From: Nocardia sp. XZ_19_385
Lineage (GTDB): Bacteria > Actinomycetota > Actinomycetes > Mycobacteriales > Mycobacteriaceae
Direction of reading: 5' to 3'
Assembly (NCBI RefSeq): GCF_015355755.1
Contig: NZ_JACVEE010000001.1
Span: 930,001-994,000, forward strand
DNA: 64,000 nt
Below the pieces are notes generated by a model. It saw only the letters and a program-made list of their open reading frames with translations, had not been told where the DNA came from and searched no databases. Position numbers and translations under genes: made by a program. Below, piece by piece: positions 35,933 through 44,883 of the stretch (positions are counted from its first letter, which is position 1; every line of letters starts with the position of its first letter).

Positions 35933-36737
35933 CGGTCTCGTCCGACGGGCCGCGGCCGCCGCCGTCCTGGCTGGGCCAGTACCGGCTGGCCCGCTGCCCC
36001 GCGATCCGGCTGAGGTCCGGTTCGTCGATCTCGCTCAGCCCGACCTGCAGCAGCGTCACCATCGTCACCATGCTGACCGCCACGATCAACGGGGTGAGCA
36101 GCTGCCCAGCCTGCGCGCCGGCGGGTGCGTGCATGTGCTCGGCGACGTGCGCCCGCATGGAAAACATTCCGGTGTAATGCATTCCGCACACCGCGATCCC
36201 CATGATCAGCGCCGCCCCGATGGTGGCGGCGAGGCCGCGCACGTGCAGGGTGAACCAGAGCGCGGCCGTCGCGGCCACCACCGCGATCACCAGCGACAGC
36301 AGCACGATCCAAGGGTCGTACCGAACGGCCGCATCGGTTTTCATGGCGTACATGCCCGAGTAGTGCATGGCGCCGACTCCGAGCCCGGTGATCGTGCCGC
36401 CGGCCAGCAGCGCCTGGATGTCGCCGTGCCGTCGCACCACGATCGAAAGGCCAACCCACACAACGCCCATCGCGATCGCCGCACTGAACAAGGTGACCGG
36501 TATGTCGTAGCGAATGGTGGCGTTGCGGACCGAAAACCCCAGCATCGCAATGAAATGCATGACCCAGATCCCGGTGCCGCCGAGCGCGACCGCACCGGTC
36601 GCGATCCAGCCGCCGTGCCCGTCGCCGTTGCGAGCACGCACCATGCAGCGTAATGCCAGCAACGAGCCGGTGACCGACATGACATAGGCCAGGACCGGGG
36701 TAAGCCAGCCATAGGTGAATTGGTCGATTTCCAGCAT
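35895..36737 (-). CDS. MHYT-domain integral membrane sensor protein
   Basis: A 280-residue membrane protein with seven helices and three copies of the MHYT-type motif: WVMHFIAMLGF, AMHYSGMYAM and GMHYTGMFSM. In known members the His and Met residues near the outer face are proposed to bind copper and sense O2, CO or NO. There is no attached GGDEF, EAL or kinase domain; the cytosolic tail is short and basic. So it may be a stand-alone sensor that needs a partner. It converges on the XRE gene. Confidence 0.92.
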   Translation of the reverse strand: MLEIDQFTYGWLTPVLAYVMSVTGSLLALRCMVRARNGDGHGGWIATGAVALGGTGIWVMHFIAMLGFSVRNATIRYDIPVTLFSAAIAMGVVWVGLSIVVRRHGDIQALLAGGTITGLGVGAMHYSGMYAMKTDAAVRYDPWIVLLSLVIAVVAATAALWFTLHVRGLAATIGAALIMGIAVCGMHYTGMFSMRAHVAEHMHAPAGAQAGQLLTPLIVAVSMVTMVTLLQVGLSEIDEPDLSRIAGQRASRYWPSQDGGGRGPSDETARGTFRHRHRRW

Positions 36738-36960
36738 GCGGACTCCTTGCCAGAAGCGTGTATTCGACTGTGTTCACCGGTGATTCATTGCAACATTAGC
36801 CGCAAATCAGCAGGCAGTAAATTTGCCGTATCCCACTCCTGGAAAAGTAGCTGGCGTTAGCTAGACGGTATGCGCGCTGGTAGCGGGCGCGCGGCGCGGC
36901 GCCCGGGCGGTCACCGATTCGTGTATGTGGCCCTTGACCTTTCGCATCCGACCAGCAACC

Positions 36961-37365
36961 TCATCGCGCAGCGGCCGGAACCTCCCGCACCACCTCGACG
37001 CTGAGGAATTCCGGCGCCCGCAGGACGAAGCGCAGCATGAAGCCGATGAACAGCGGCATCTCCCGCGCCTTCGGGTCGTGATACACCTGCGGCGAGCCGA
37101 CCTCGTAAAGCCTTCGCCTGGACTGCATTTCACAACCACCCGCGGCCAGCACATTGCGCACCCAGTCCGACCGCGAGCCATAGGTCAGCGCGATCACGAA
37201 CCGATCGTCACGCCGGAAGGCCCATAGCGGCGTGCGAAAGACCTTGCCCGACTTACGACCTCGGTGCACCACCACCGCCCAGCCCGGCGCCCACGGGGCG
37301 ATGAACGCGACGACTCGATTGAGCCCGACTTTGTTGGCGCGGGCGAGCCATCGCGGAGCCGGCAT
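36961..37365 (-). CDS. deazaflavin (F420)-dependent nitroreductase-family protein
   Basis: A 134-residue split-barrel protein of the Ddn/DUF385 group that binds F420 or FMN. Seen: VHRGRKSGKVFRTPLWAFRRDDRFVIALTYGSRSDWVRNVLAAG, the typical cofactor-binding block, and GSPQVYHDPKAREMP. Actinomycetes hold many such genes. It is divergent from a TetR gene 86 nt away, which may regulate it. The 223 nt on its far side, before the MHYT gene, hold no recognised feature. Confidence 0.9.
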   Translation of the reverse strand: MPAPRWLARANKVGLNRVVAFIAPWAPGWAVVVHRGRKSGKVFRTPLWAFRRDDRFVIALTYGSRSDWVRNVLAAGGCEMQSRRRLYEVGSPQVYHDPKAREMPLFIGFMLRFVLRAPEFLSVEVVREVPAAAR

Positions 37366-37451
37366 CGGAAACTCCTCACTTGTGGAATTCTTTGTTCCGA
37401 GGCTAGCGCCCCGCGAAACAGAAAGTCAACGCCTGTAGAGTTTTTGGCACT

Positions 37452-38036
37452 ATGGCACCGATCGGACGACGCCCCGGCAAGAACGACACCCGCGACGTAC
37501 TCGTACGCACCGCGCGCCGCATGTTCGCCGACACCGGCTTCGACAAGACCAGCGTGCGCGACATCGCCGCCGCGGCCGGCGTCGACCCAGGCCTCATCAG
37601 GCACTATTTCGGCAGTAAGGCCGACCTTTTCCAGGCCACCCTGGGCTGGCCGTTCGACCCGGCCGCCGTGGCCGCGCAGGTCACCGCCGAAGGCCCGGGC
37701 GGCGTGGGCGCACGATTGACCCGGGTGTTCTTCGAGGCCTGGGAACACCCGGAATCACGTTCGCCACTGCTGGCCATCCTGCGCGGCGCCGCCACCCACG
37801 CCGACTCGGCCGACCTTGTGCGGCAGTTCATTCAGGGCGAGCTCTACGACCAGCTCGCCGCACGATTGCCCGGGCCGGATGCCGGTCTGCGCATCGACTT
37901 GGCGATGGCGCAGCTGCTCGGGGTCGCCTACCTACGCCATATTCTGCGCGTGGAGCCGCTGGCCTCGGCGTCGGTCGACGAGCTCGTCACTCGAGTGTCG
38001 CCGGTGGTCGAGGCGCACCTGAACGCCACACCGTGA
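37452..38036 (+). CDS. TetR-family transcriptional regulator
   Basis: A 194-residue regulator: VRTARRMFADTGFDKTSVRDIAAAAGVDPGLIRHYFGSKADLF is the helix-turn-helix, and the C-terminal domain with ARLPGPDAGLRIDLAMAQLLGVAYLRHIL matches a common TetR subgroup. It is divergent from the deazaflavin-dependent gene. The last 50 nt overlap the end of the opposite-strand membrane protein gene. Confidence 0.9.
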   Translation: MAPIGRRPGKNDTRDVLVRTARRMFADTGFDKTSVRDIAAAAGVDPGLIRHYFGSKADLFQATLGWPFDPAAVAAQVTAEGPGGVGARLTRVFFEAWEHPESRSPLLAILRGAATHADSADLVRQFIQGELYDQLAARLPGPDAGLRIDLAMAQLLGVAYLRHILRVEPLASASVDELVTRVSPVVEAHLNATP

Positions 38037-38586
38037 CAGCCAGCCAGATCATCGCCGCACCTGCTGCGATATGGCCGGTGCGGACCACCACGGGCGGCAG
38101 CAGGAAGGTCAAGCACAGCGCCGCGAGACCCGCGGTGTAGAGACCGGCCGCGACACGGGGCACGACACCGCTGCGTAGCAGCGCGGCACCGAACAACAGG
38201 GTCCCGGCCAACGCCGTCACAGCGGTCGCGAGGAAGGCCGACTTCGCTGGACTGTTCAGCAATTCGTCGACTACCGGTTTCTCCAGGTAGACCAGGACGA
38301 AGTTGCGCGTGAACGCCACGCCCGCGAAGTAACCGAACCCCAGGAACTGCACGGTGAACGCCACCACGCCGAACCGGCCGAGCGCACGAAAGTTGGTGAG
38401 GTACAGCGCGACCAGCAATCCGATGCCGAACGGCACCGCGACACCGTTGAGCAGTTGCGTCGGACCGGTCTTGTGACCGGCAGCGAGTTCGGTCAGTCCG
38501 GCAACCGCTATGGCGGTGCCGCCGATCAGCCCGGCCACGCCACCCAATCGGTGTAGTGCCGCAGTGTCATTCAGTGTTTCAGCCAT
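37987..38586 (-). CDS. membrane protein of unknown function
   Basis: A 199-residue protein with about six hydrophobic helices, beginning MAETLNDTAALHRLGGVAGLIGG. No motif was recognised. The ATG was chosen with GAAAGGAAT just upstream; the longer frame reaching back over the sensor kinase gene is a shadow. It is divergent from the two-component system and could be its target. Confidence 0.75.
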   Translation of the reverse strand: MAETLNDTAALHRLGGVAGLIGGTAIAVAGLTELAAGHKTGPTQLLNGVAVPFGIGLLVALYLTNFRALGRFGVVAFTVQFLGFGYFAGVAFTRNFVLVYLEKPVVDELLNSPAKSAFLATAVTALAGTLLFGAALLRSGVVPRVAAGLYTAGLAALCLTFLLPPVVVRTGHIAAGAAMIWLAVTVWRSGAPRPPATLE

Positions 38587-38723
38587 GTCGAATTCCTTTC
38601 TCGAGGTGCCGTCGACGCTAGGAATCCACTGGTCACCCCGGTAAGTGCCGGGGGCCCATGACTTTCGGCCAAAGCTGGGCCGCAGGCTCACCGCAGCCCG
38701 CGCCCGGCCCATACGCTCACAGG

Positions 38724-39887
38724 GTGATTCGACCGCGGACGCTGACCTGGGTGGCCGGGTTCCTGTACGCCTCGGTGCTGTGCGCCGGGCTGACGATCGG
38801 ATGGGCGCAAGGCTGCGGCCTGGCGCGCTTGTCTGGATTAGCCGCTGTCCTGGTGCTGGCCTGCGGCCTGGAGTTCGCCGAATCCGCCCGTCCGGCAACC
38901 CGGTGGACCGCCGCGGCGGCGCTGGTGGCGCGGGCAGGCTTGTACTCGGCCGCGACCGCACTGGATTGCGGCGGCAATGCGAAGGTGTTGTTCGTCCTAA
39001 TCCCCCTGAACGCATATTTCACCCTCGGCCCTCGAATCGGGTTTCTGCTCGGCGGTTTCGGACTGCTGGCCACTACCGTGGCGGTCACGCTGCGGCCCGA
39101 CGCGCGCCGGGACCCGGAAGCCCTCTCCGACCTGTTGATGCTGGCGATCGGCATCGTGTTCGCACTCGCGATCGCGGTCGTCGCCGCCCGCGAGGAAGCC
39201 GCACGACGCCGCGCGGAAGCGTTCTCCGCCGAGTTGTCCGACGCACACACACGATTGCGGGACTACGCCGATCAGGCCGTGTCGCTGGCGACGATGGCCG
39301 AACGCACGCGGCTGGCCCGCGACATTCACGACACAGTCGGCCATCACCTGGTGGTGACCGCGATTCAGCTGGAGAAGGCCGTCGCCTATCGGCCGGTGCA
39401 CCCGGACACCGCCGACGACGCGCTGGCCGAAGGCCGGAATTCGGCGCGGCTGGCGCTGGAGGAGGTACGCCGCGCGGTCGGCACGCTGCGCGCCGACGAT
39501 ACCGTCGGATTCTCGCTCGGCACGTCGTTGCGGGCCCTGACGAACCGGCTCGACGACACCGGCTTCCGGGTACGGCTGGACTACCTGGGCGACGACCACG
39601 ATCTCACCGAATCCGCGCGCCTCACGGTCTATCTCGTCACCCAGGAGGCCCTGACGAACGCGCGTCGTCACTCCGGCGGCACCGAGGTCGGCGTGGGCGT
39701 GGTACTCGGCCCGGAGTCGGCCGTAATCGACATCGCCGACAACGGAACGGGTTTCGCGCCCGACGCTGTGGAAGGCCAAGGGCTGCGCGGCATGCGGGAA
39801 CGACTCGACGCGGCCGGCGGCGGACTGGAGATCACCAGCGGGCCCGCCGGTACCCGCCTGCACGCCGTGATCGACCGGCCGTCATGA
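38724..39887 (+). CDS. NarL-type sensor histidine kinase
   Basis: A 387-residue membrane kinase. An N-terminal domain of five or six helices (to about residue 150), then a short coiled coil, then HisKA_3 with the phospho-acceptor His in [16 protein letters not shown], and a HATPase domain with [18 protein letters not shown] and GLRGMRERL. It reads as an intramembrane-sensing kinase with no obvious ligand domain outside. The GTG is the preferred start; an ATG 66 nt earlier behind a G-rich stretch is an alternative. The stop overlaps the response regulator start (ATGA). Confidence 0.92.
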   Translation: MIRPRTLTWVAGFLYASVLCAGLTIGWAQGCGLARLSGLAAVLVLACGLEFAESARPATRWTAAAALVARAGLYSAATALDCGGNAKVLFVLIPLNAYFTLGPRIGFLLGGFGLLATTVAVTLRPDARRDPEALSDLLMLAIGIVFALAIAVVAAREEAARRRAEAFSAELSDAHTRLRDYADQAVSLATMAERTRLARDIHDTVGHHLVVTAIQLEKAVAYRPVHPDTADDALAEGRNSARLALEEVRRAVGTLRADDTVGFSLGTSLRALTNRLDDTGFRVRLDYLGDDHDLTESARLTVYLVTQEALTNARRHSGGTEVGVGVVLGPESAVIDIADNGTGFAPDAVEGQGLRGMRERLDAAGGGLEITSGPAGTRLHAVIDRPS

Positions 39888-40516
39888 ACGAATCCGACGT
39901 GGTGCGGGTGCTGATCGCGGACGACGAGCGACTGGTCCGCGAGGGCATCACCGCCCTGCTCGCGCTACAGCCCGGCGTCGAAGTCATAGGTACCGCCGAA
40001 AACGGCAGGGCGGCAGTGCGGTTGGCCGAACAGCTGGCGCCGGACGTCGTGCTGATGGATATCCGGATGCCTGGGATGGATGGCGTCGAGGCGGCGGGCC
40101 TGCTCCGCGGCAAGACCACTGTCCTGATGCTGACCACCTTCGACGAGGACGATTACCTCATCCGCGCGCTACGCGCGGGCGCGTCCGGCTACCTGCTCAA
40201 GGATGTGCCCGCGGCCCAGCTGGCACAGGCGGTGCGGTTGGCCCACGCGGGTGTCGACCAGTATTCGGCCGCCGTGTCCGGCCGGCTCGCCGCCCTGGTG
40301 CGCGGCCGCGGCCCGGCCGGCTCGATCGAACTGACCGACCGGGAAACCGATGTCCTGCGCCTGGTCGCCCGCGGCGCCGCCAACCGGGAGATCGCCCGCG
40401 TACTCCATCTCAGCGAGGGCACCGTGAAGAATCACGTGTCGAATATCCTGAGCCGCCTGGGTGTGCGCGACCGTACCCAGGCCGCCATCTACGCCTATGA
40501 GCAGGGCTTGCTCTGA
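39884..40516 (+). CDS. NarL/LuxR-type response regulator
   Basis: A 210-residue regulator paired with the kinase. Receiver domain with [14 protein letters not shown], the phospho-Asp in [14 protein letters not shown], and KDVPAAQL after the conserved Lys. The LuxR helix-turn-helix is [40 protein letters not shown]. Co-translated with the kinase. Probable target: the divergent membrane protein gene, as inference only. Confidence 0.95.
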   Translation: MNESDVVRVLIADDERLVREGITALLALQPGVEVIGTAENGRAAVRLAEQLAPDVVLMDIRMPGMDGVEAAGLLRGKTTVLMLTTFDEDDYLIRALRAGASGYLLKDVPAAQLAQAVRLAHAGVDQYSAAVSGRLAALVRGRGPAGSIELTDRETDVLRLVARGAANREIARVLHLSEGTVKNHVSNILSRLGVRDRTQAAIYAYEQGLL

Positions 40517-40524
40517 CCAAGAAA

Positions 40525-40558
40525 AACCGCCGGACGGTCCGAAGACCATCCGGCGGTT
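40525..40558. terminator. bidirectional terminator between response regulator and pdxS
   Basis: 15-bp arms (AACCGCCGGACGGTC and complement with one mismatch) and a CGAA tetraloop, flanked by an A-run on the left. It ends both the two-component operon and pdxS. Confidence 0.8.
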
Positions 40559-40574
40559 CAGCTTTCCGAACCGA

Positions 40575-41495
40575 TTACCAGCCGCGCTCGGCGAGGCGGT
40601 GCGGCTGCGGGATCTCGTCGACGTTGATGCCGACCATGGCCTCACCCAGTCCACGCGAGACCTTGGCGAGCACGTCCGGGTCGTCATAGAAGGTGGTGGC
40701 CTTGACGATGGCGGCGGCGCGCTCGGCCGGGTTGCCGGACTTGAAGATGCCGGAGCCGACGAAGACGCCCTCGGCGCCGAGCTGCATCATCATCGCGGCG
40801 TCGGCCGGGGTGGCGATGCCACCGGCGGTGAACAGCACCACGGGCAGCTTGCCGGTCTCGGCGACCTCGCACACCAGCTCGTACGGCGCCTGCAGTTCCT
40901 TGGCGGCCACGAACAGCTCGTCCTTCGGCAGCGCCTGCAGCTTGCGGAGCTCGCCGCGGATCTGGCGCATGTGGGTGGTGGCGTTGGAGACGTCGCCGGT
41001 GCCGGCCTCGCCCTTGGAGCGGATCATGGCCGCACCCTCGGTGATGCGGCGCAGCGCCTCACCCAGGTTGGTGGCGCCACAGACGAAGGGCACGGTGTAC
41101 TGCCACTTGTCGATGTGGTTGGCGTAGTCGGCGGGGGTGAGCACCTCGGACTCGTCGATGTAGTCGACGCCGAGGGACTGCAGGATCTGCGCCTCCACGA
41201 AGTGGCCGATGCGGACCTTGGCCATGACCGGAATGGTCACGGCGGCCTTGATGCCCTCGATCATGTCCGGGTCGGACATGCGGGACACGCCGCCCTGGGC
41301 GCGGATGTCGGCGGGGACGCGTTCCAGCGCCATCACGGCGACGGCGCCCGCGTCCTCGGCGATCTTGGCCTGCTCGGGGGTAACCACATCCATGATCACC
41401 CCGCCCTTGAGCATCTCGGCCATGCCGCGCTTCACGCGGGCGGTGCCGACGGTGTTGGTGGTCTCGGGCGTGGTCACGGCAGTCTCCTGAGTCAT
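40575..41495 (-). CDS. pdxS: pyridoxal 5'-phosphate synthase subunit PdxS
   Basis: A 306-residue TIM-barrel lyase that makes PLP from ribose 5-phosphate, glyceraldehyde 3-phosphate and ammonia from PdxT. Seen: [41 protein letters not shown] with the active Asp, [25 protein letters not shown], and [30 protein letters not shown] chosen; a TTG nine bases upstream is in frame. Downstream terminator is clear; no partner gene is immediately next to it. Confidence 0.97.
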   Translation of the reverse strand: MTQETAVTTPETTNTVGTARVKRGMAEMLKGGVIMDVVTPEQAKIAEDAGAVAVMALERVPADIRAQGGVSRMSDPDMIEGIKAAVTIPVMAKVRIGHFVEAQILQSLGVDYIDESEVLTPADYANHIDKWQYTVPFVCGATNLGEALRRITEGAAMIRSKGEAGTGDVSNATTHMRQIRGELRKLQALPKDELFVAAKELQAPYELVCEVAETGKLPVVLFTAGGIATPADAAMMMQLGAEGVFVGSGIFKSGNPAERAAAIVKATTFYDDPDVLAKVSRGLGEAMVGINVDEIPQPHRLAERGW

Positions 41496-41595
41496 GTGTG
41501 CCAATCGGATCGCTGAAGAACTATCGACCCAATTCTAGGCCCGCCCGGAAAGCCACTAGATAGCCAGTTGAACACCACTGGCCTGGTACCCGAGG

Positions 41596-41613
41596 CCCCG
41601 GCGTCTGCCGGGG
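41596..41613 (-). terminator. short GC hairpin after the small ORF
   Basis: CCCCGGC, GTCT loop, GCCGGGG: a perfect 7-bp stem just after the stop of the 30-codon frame and about 100 nt before pdxS. It could end a short transcript or act in the pdxS leader. Confidence 0.45.
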
Positions 41614-41623
41614 TGATGGAAAC

Positions 41624-41716
41624 TCACAAAGGCGCGACGACCAGCAGTGTCGCCCAGTACTCCGCGGCAGCCGGGCCCAGCAGGGGCAACAGGAAATCGT
41701 AGAGCAGGTACGACAT
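41624..41716 (-). CDS. 30-residue hydrophobic peptide (small protein candidate)
   Basis: The peptide begins MSYLLYDFLLPLLGP and ends LLVVAPL, a compact hydrophobic sequence able to span or lie on the membrane. The ATG has a strong GGAGG ten bases upstream, better than many confirmed genes here, and a hairpin follows the stop. It is not recognised as any known small protein. It could instead be a leader peptide for pdxS. Confidence 0.45.
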   Translation of the reverse strand: MSYLLYDFLLPLLGPAAAEYWATLLVVAPL

Positions 41717-41868
41717 GGGCTAGTTACCTCCACTGGCCGAACAGGGACCGCCCCAAATCAATTGGAACGCCGACGCCCGATTCCCGGTACGTTCCACAAC
41801 AGTTACCCGACAAGCGCCGATCCAGTCCGAAGCCGCCGCGATAGTGAAGCAGATCACACCAGGGGCGC

Positions 41869-42633
41869 TCACTGGCCGCCGGTAGCCATCGTGCCCCCGT
41901 CCACGACGATCTCCGTGCCGGTGACGAAGGACGCCTCGTCGCTCATCAAGAAGCGGACCACCCGGGCGACCTCGTCCGGGCGGCCCAGCCGGGCCAGAAT
42001 CGACTTCGCGGCCTGTGCCTCGATGTATTCGGGCGGCACCCCGTTTCGCAGCATCGGTGTGTCGATGTAGCCGGGGCAGACCGCGTTCACCCGGACACCG
42101 ACCGAGCCGCCGAGATGTGCCATGGAACGGGTGAGTCCGAGCAGTCCGGCCTTGGACGCGGAGTACGCGGGAATGAACGCCTGACCGATGAACGCCTCGA
42201 TCGAGGAGATGCCGACCACCGCGGAGCCGGGATTCTTGCTCAAGTCTTCCCAGACGGCCTGCGCCAGCAGCGCCGCGGCGCGCAGGTTGACATCGAGCAC
42301 GGCGTCCCACTTGTCCGCGTCCAGGTAGCCGACCGGCTCCGCGCGCACCACGCCCGCCGCGTGCACGAGTCCGCCGATGCTGCCCAGGGTTTCGCGGGAC
42401 GGGGCAACCGCGGCCGCGATGGCGGCGGAATCGATGACATCGACACCGATCCCGATGGCGGCGACACCGAACTCGTCGGCGATCGCGGCGGCCTCGTCCT
42501 TGGCGGCAGCCCCGGCCAGATCCCACAGGGCGACCGGTCTTCCGACCTCGGCCAGCGCGCGGGCGCAGGCTCTGCCGATGCCGGAAGCCCCACCGGTGAC
42601 GATGACGCCGGTGCCCGGTGTGTGTTCAATCAT
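41869..42633 (-). CDS. short-chain dehydrogenase/reductase
   Basis: A 254-residue NAD(P)-dependent oxidoreductase. The cofactor motif is VTGGASGIGRACARAL, the catalytic Tyr/Lys are in PAYSASKAGLLG, the Ser in ISSIEAFIG, and NAVCPGYIDTPML follows. The end FLMSDEASFVTGTEIVVDGG is typical. Substrate is unknown; steroid or alcohol oxidation fits its neighbours. GGAGGAATC precedes the ATG. Divergent from a TetR gene with an operator-like repeat between. Confidence 0.93.
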   Translation of the reverse strand: MIEHTPGTGVIVTGGASGIGRACARALAEVGRPVALWDLAGAAAKDEAAAIADEFGVAAIGIGVDVIDSAAIAAAVAPSRETLGSIGGLVHAAGVVRAEPVGYLDADKWDAVLDVNLRAAALLAQAVWEDLSKNPGSAVVGISSIEAFIGQAFIPAYSASKAGLLGLTRSMAHLGGSVGVRVNAVCPGYIDTPMLRNGVPPEYIEAQAAKSILARLGRPDEVARVVRFLMSDEASFVTGTEIVVDGGTMATGGQ

Positions 42634-42690
42634 GATTCCTCCACTGCGACAAGCTGTTCGGTCGTGATCCGGCACACCGTAGATCAGCGT

Positions 42691-42707
42691 CTAGACTTGC
42701 GTCTCAT
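42691..42707. promoter_or_regulatory. operator-like site between SDR and TetR genes
   Basis: CTAGACTTGCGTCTCAT, an imperfect palindrome with AGAC/GTCT half-sites. Nearly the same sequence stands before the monooxygenase gene about 2.1 kb away. Confidence 0.5.
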
Positions 42708-42743
42708 GTTCGCGGAATCGATCCCACCCAGCAGAATCACCGC

Positions 42744-43340
42744 ATGACGCCCACCGCCAGAACCACTTTCACCACCGTGCGCACCCTGTCGCACAGCCAG
42801 CTGGAACGGCGCGAACGGCTGCTGGCGGCGGCGCGCGAGCTGGCGGCCGAGGGCGGATACCCGGCGGTCACCATGCACGATGTCGCCGACCGCGCGCAGG
42901 TCGCGCGGGCCACCGTCTACCGCTACTTCAGCAGCAAGGATCAGTTGCTCACCGCCGTCAGCGCGGCCTGGGCCCGTGAAGCGACGAATTCCGTTCCCGC
43001 GCAACGGTCGACGGGAAGTGCGGCCGACACGGTGGCGGCCACGCTCGGCGCGATCATCGACCGCACCGGCGCTCAGCTGCCGCTCACCTCGGCCGTGGTG
43101 CTCGCGGTGATCTCCGGGGATCCGACGGCCGAGCGGGATCGAGAAGAGCTCTACGCTTTCATGCTCGACCGATTCGATGTGCTGATCGGCGACGACATGG
43201 AACCCGCCGACCGCGCCCAGATCGGCTACCTGCTGGGTCATCTGCTGCTGGCCGCGTTCACGAGCATGTGCACGATGAATCAGAGTGTCGAGGTGGTGCG
43301 CGGCATGCTCACCGGGGCGGCGCATCGCCTGATGCCGTGA
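42744..43340 (+). CDS. TetR-family transcriptional regulator
   Basis: A 198-residue regulator with helix-turn-helix LLAAARELAAEGGYPAVTMHDVADRAQVARATVYRYFSSKDQL. The fold and DNA-contact helix resemble the KstR group, though it is not clearly KstR. It is divergent from the SDR gene and converges on the monooxygenase gene (32-nt overlap at the ends). The operator-like site shared with those genes suggests it controls them. Confidence 0.9.
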   Translation: MTPTARTTFTTVRTLSHSQLERRERLLAAARELAAEGGYPAVTMHDVADRAQVARATVYRYFSSKDQLLTAVSAAWAREATNSVPAQRSTGSAADTVAATLGAIIDRTGAQLPLTSAVVLAVISGDPTAERDREELYAFMLDRFDVLIGDDMEPADRAQIGYLLGHLLLAAFTSMCTMNQSVEVVRGMLTGAAHRLMP

Positions 43341-44796
43341 GGCCCAGGTGGTAGTCGGTGAGATCGGGTGGCCGCCGGATCAACTTCTCGTAGGCAGCCG
43401 GGCTCGACGGCCAGAGTTCGGGCAGTCCGTCGGCCCCCAGATACCAGCTCTGGCAGCCCGAGGTCCATACCGTGCCAGGCATGGCGGCCCGCATGGTCGC
43501 CAGGAAGCGCGCGTGCGCGGTCGCGGTGGGCTCGACGGTGTCGAATTCGCCTGCGCGCCAGCGTTTTATCCAGGACATGATGCGCCAGGACTGCAGCTCG
43601 GCCACGGCGGTCAGCGGATGGTTGGCGAAGGGGCTGTAGGGGCCGATCATCGTGAACAGGTTCGGGAATTCCGGGATCATGAAGCCCTGGAAGGCGTGCG
43701 GTCCCGCGGCCCAGGCTTGGTCGAGGGTGCGGTCTCGGGCGCCGGTGATCGCCATCGGCCGCATGTAGGCGTGTGAGTCGAATCCGGTAGCCAGCACTAG
43801 GATGTCGAGTGGGTGGTGCGCGCCGTCCACGGTGACCACCCCGGTTGCGTCGACGTGATCGATTCCCGCAGTGACCAATTCGACGTCGGGCCGCTGCACG
43901 GCTCGGTAGAAGCCATCGGAGACCACGAGCCGTTTGCACATGGGCTCGTAGTCCGGTGTGAGTTTCCGGCGCAGTTCCGGGTCGCGCACCGTCCGGAGGT
44001 TGGCCGTGACGACCCGGCCGATCATCTTGCGGGTCAGGCCGGGTGCGATCAAGCCCTTCGAGAACAGCCCGAAGGATTCGCGCCACAACAGGTAGGTGAG
44101 GCTGCCGAGGGCGGGAATTCGCTTGTGCAACATCCTGGTCAGCGCGGAGACGGGCCGATTCGCCGTGGGCAGGATCCACTGCGGGGTGCGCTGGAACAGC
44201 GTCACGCGGGGTACGCGCCCGGCGAGCGCGTTCACCAATTGGGTACCGGTGGAGCCGGATCCGATGATCCCGACGCGCTTGCCGTCGAGTTCGACCCGGT
44301 GATCCCAGCGTGATGAATGAAACACCGGCCCGCCGAAGCTGTCCAGGCCCGCGATGTCCGGAATCCGGGGCCGATGCAGAAATCCGGTGGCGCACACCAG
44401 GAAATCGAAGCGCTCGTCGCCCTCAGCGGTTGTCACCGACCAGCCCGAGTCACCGAACCGGGCGCCGAGGACTTCGGCACCGAACCGAATGTGATTGTCC
44501 AGACCGTGTTCCCGGGCAACCCGCACCAGATAGTCCTTGATCTCCCCGCCGGTGGGGTACAGCCGCGTCCAGTCCGGATTCTTCGCGAACGTGAATTGGT
44601 AGTACCGCGAGGGCACATCGCAGACCAGACCGGGATAGGTGTTGTCGCGCCAGGTACCGCCGTAGTCGTGCGCCTTCTCGTAGATCGTGAAATCACGCAA
44701 GCCCGCGCGTAACAGGTTGGCGCCCAGGCAGATCCCGGAAATACCTGCCGCGACGATCGCGATCCGCGGCTGCCTGACGACCGCGCCGGTACTCAT
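43309..44796 (-). CDS. flavin-containing Baeyer-Villiger-type monooxygenase
   Basis: A 495-residue relative of the monooxygenase near 21 kb. The Baeyer-Villiger fingerprint is FGGPVFHSSRW, the NADPH Rossmann IIGSGSTGTQ, and the ATG motif LVLATGFDSHA. The FAD Rossmann reads IVAAGISGICLG, with Ala where the first Gly of GxGxxG is normal. GGTWRDNTYPGLVCDVP is intact. The start is the ATG immediately in front of the palindromic region. Likely role: oxygenation of a ketone such as a steroid or cyclic ketone. Confidence 0.9.
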   Translation of the reverse strand: MSTGAVVRQPRIAIVAAGISGICLGANLLRAGLRDFTIYEKAHDYGGTWRDNTYPGLVCDVPSRYYQFTFAKNPDWTRLYPTGGEIKDYLVRVAREHGLDNHIRFGAEVLGARFGDSGWSVTTAEGDERFDFLVCATGFLHRPRIPDIAGLDSFGGPVFHSSRWDHRVELDGKRVGIIGSGSTGTQLVNALAGRVPRVTLFQRTPQWILPTANRPVSALTRMLHKRIPALGSLTYLLWRESFGLFSKGLIAPGLTRKMIGRVVTANLRTVRDPELRRKLTPDYEPMCKRLVVSDGFYRAVQRPDVELVTAGIDHVDATGVVTVDGAHHPLDILVLATGFDSHAYMRPMAITGARDRTLDQAWAAGPHAFQGFMIPEFPNLFTMIGPYSPFANHPLTAVAELQSWRIMSWIKRWRAGEFDTVEPTATAHARFLATMRAAMPGTVWTSGCQSWYLGADGLPELWPSSPAAYEKLIRRPPDLTDYHLGLTASGDAPPR

Positions 44797-44807
44797 GAGA
44801 TTAAAGG

Positions 44808-44825
44808 CTAGACTCGAGTCTCATT
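44808..44825. promoter_or_regulatory. palindromic operator before the monooxygenase gene
   Basis: CTAGACTCGAGTCTCATT: AGACTCGAGTCT is a perfect 12-bp palindrome, placed about 15 nt before the ATG. It closely matches the site between the SDR and TetR genes. Confidence 0.6.
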
Positions 44826-44883
44826 ACTGACAATGGTTGTCCGCGAACCGAATACGTGCCGTCCCAGTGAGCGGAATCCCTCG

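Noticed and set aside
36738..36960. Small gene in the gap beside the deazaflavin-dependent protein
   Set aside because: The open frames there have no ribosome site and no codon bias and overlap the confirmed gene.
38645..40516. A long frame that seems to fuse an N-terminal extension to the response regulator
   Set aside because: The upstream part is out of frame with the sensor kinase coding sequence and is low-complexity; the response regulator start at the ATGA overlap is far better.
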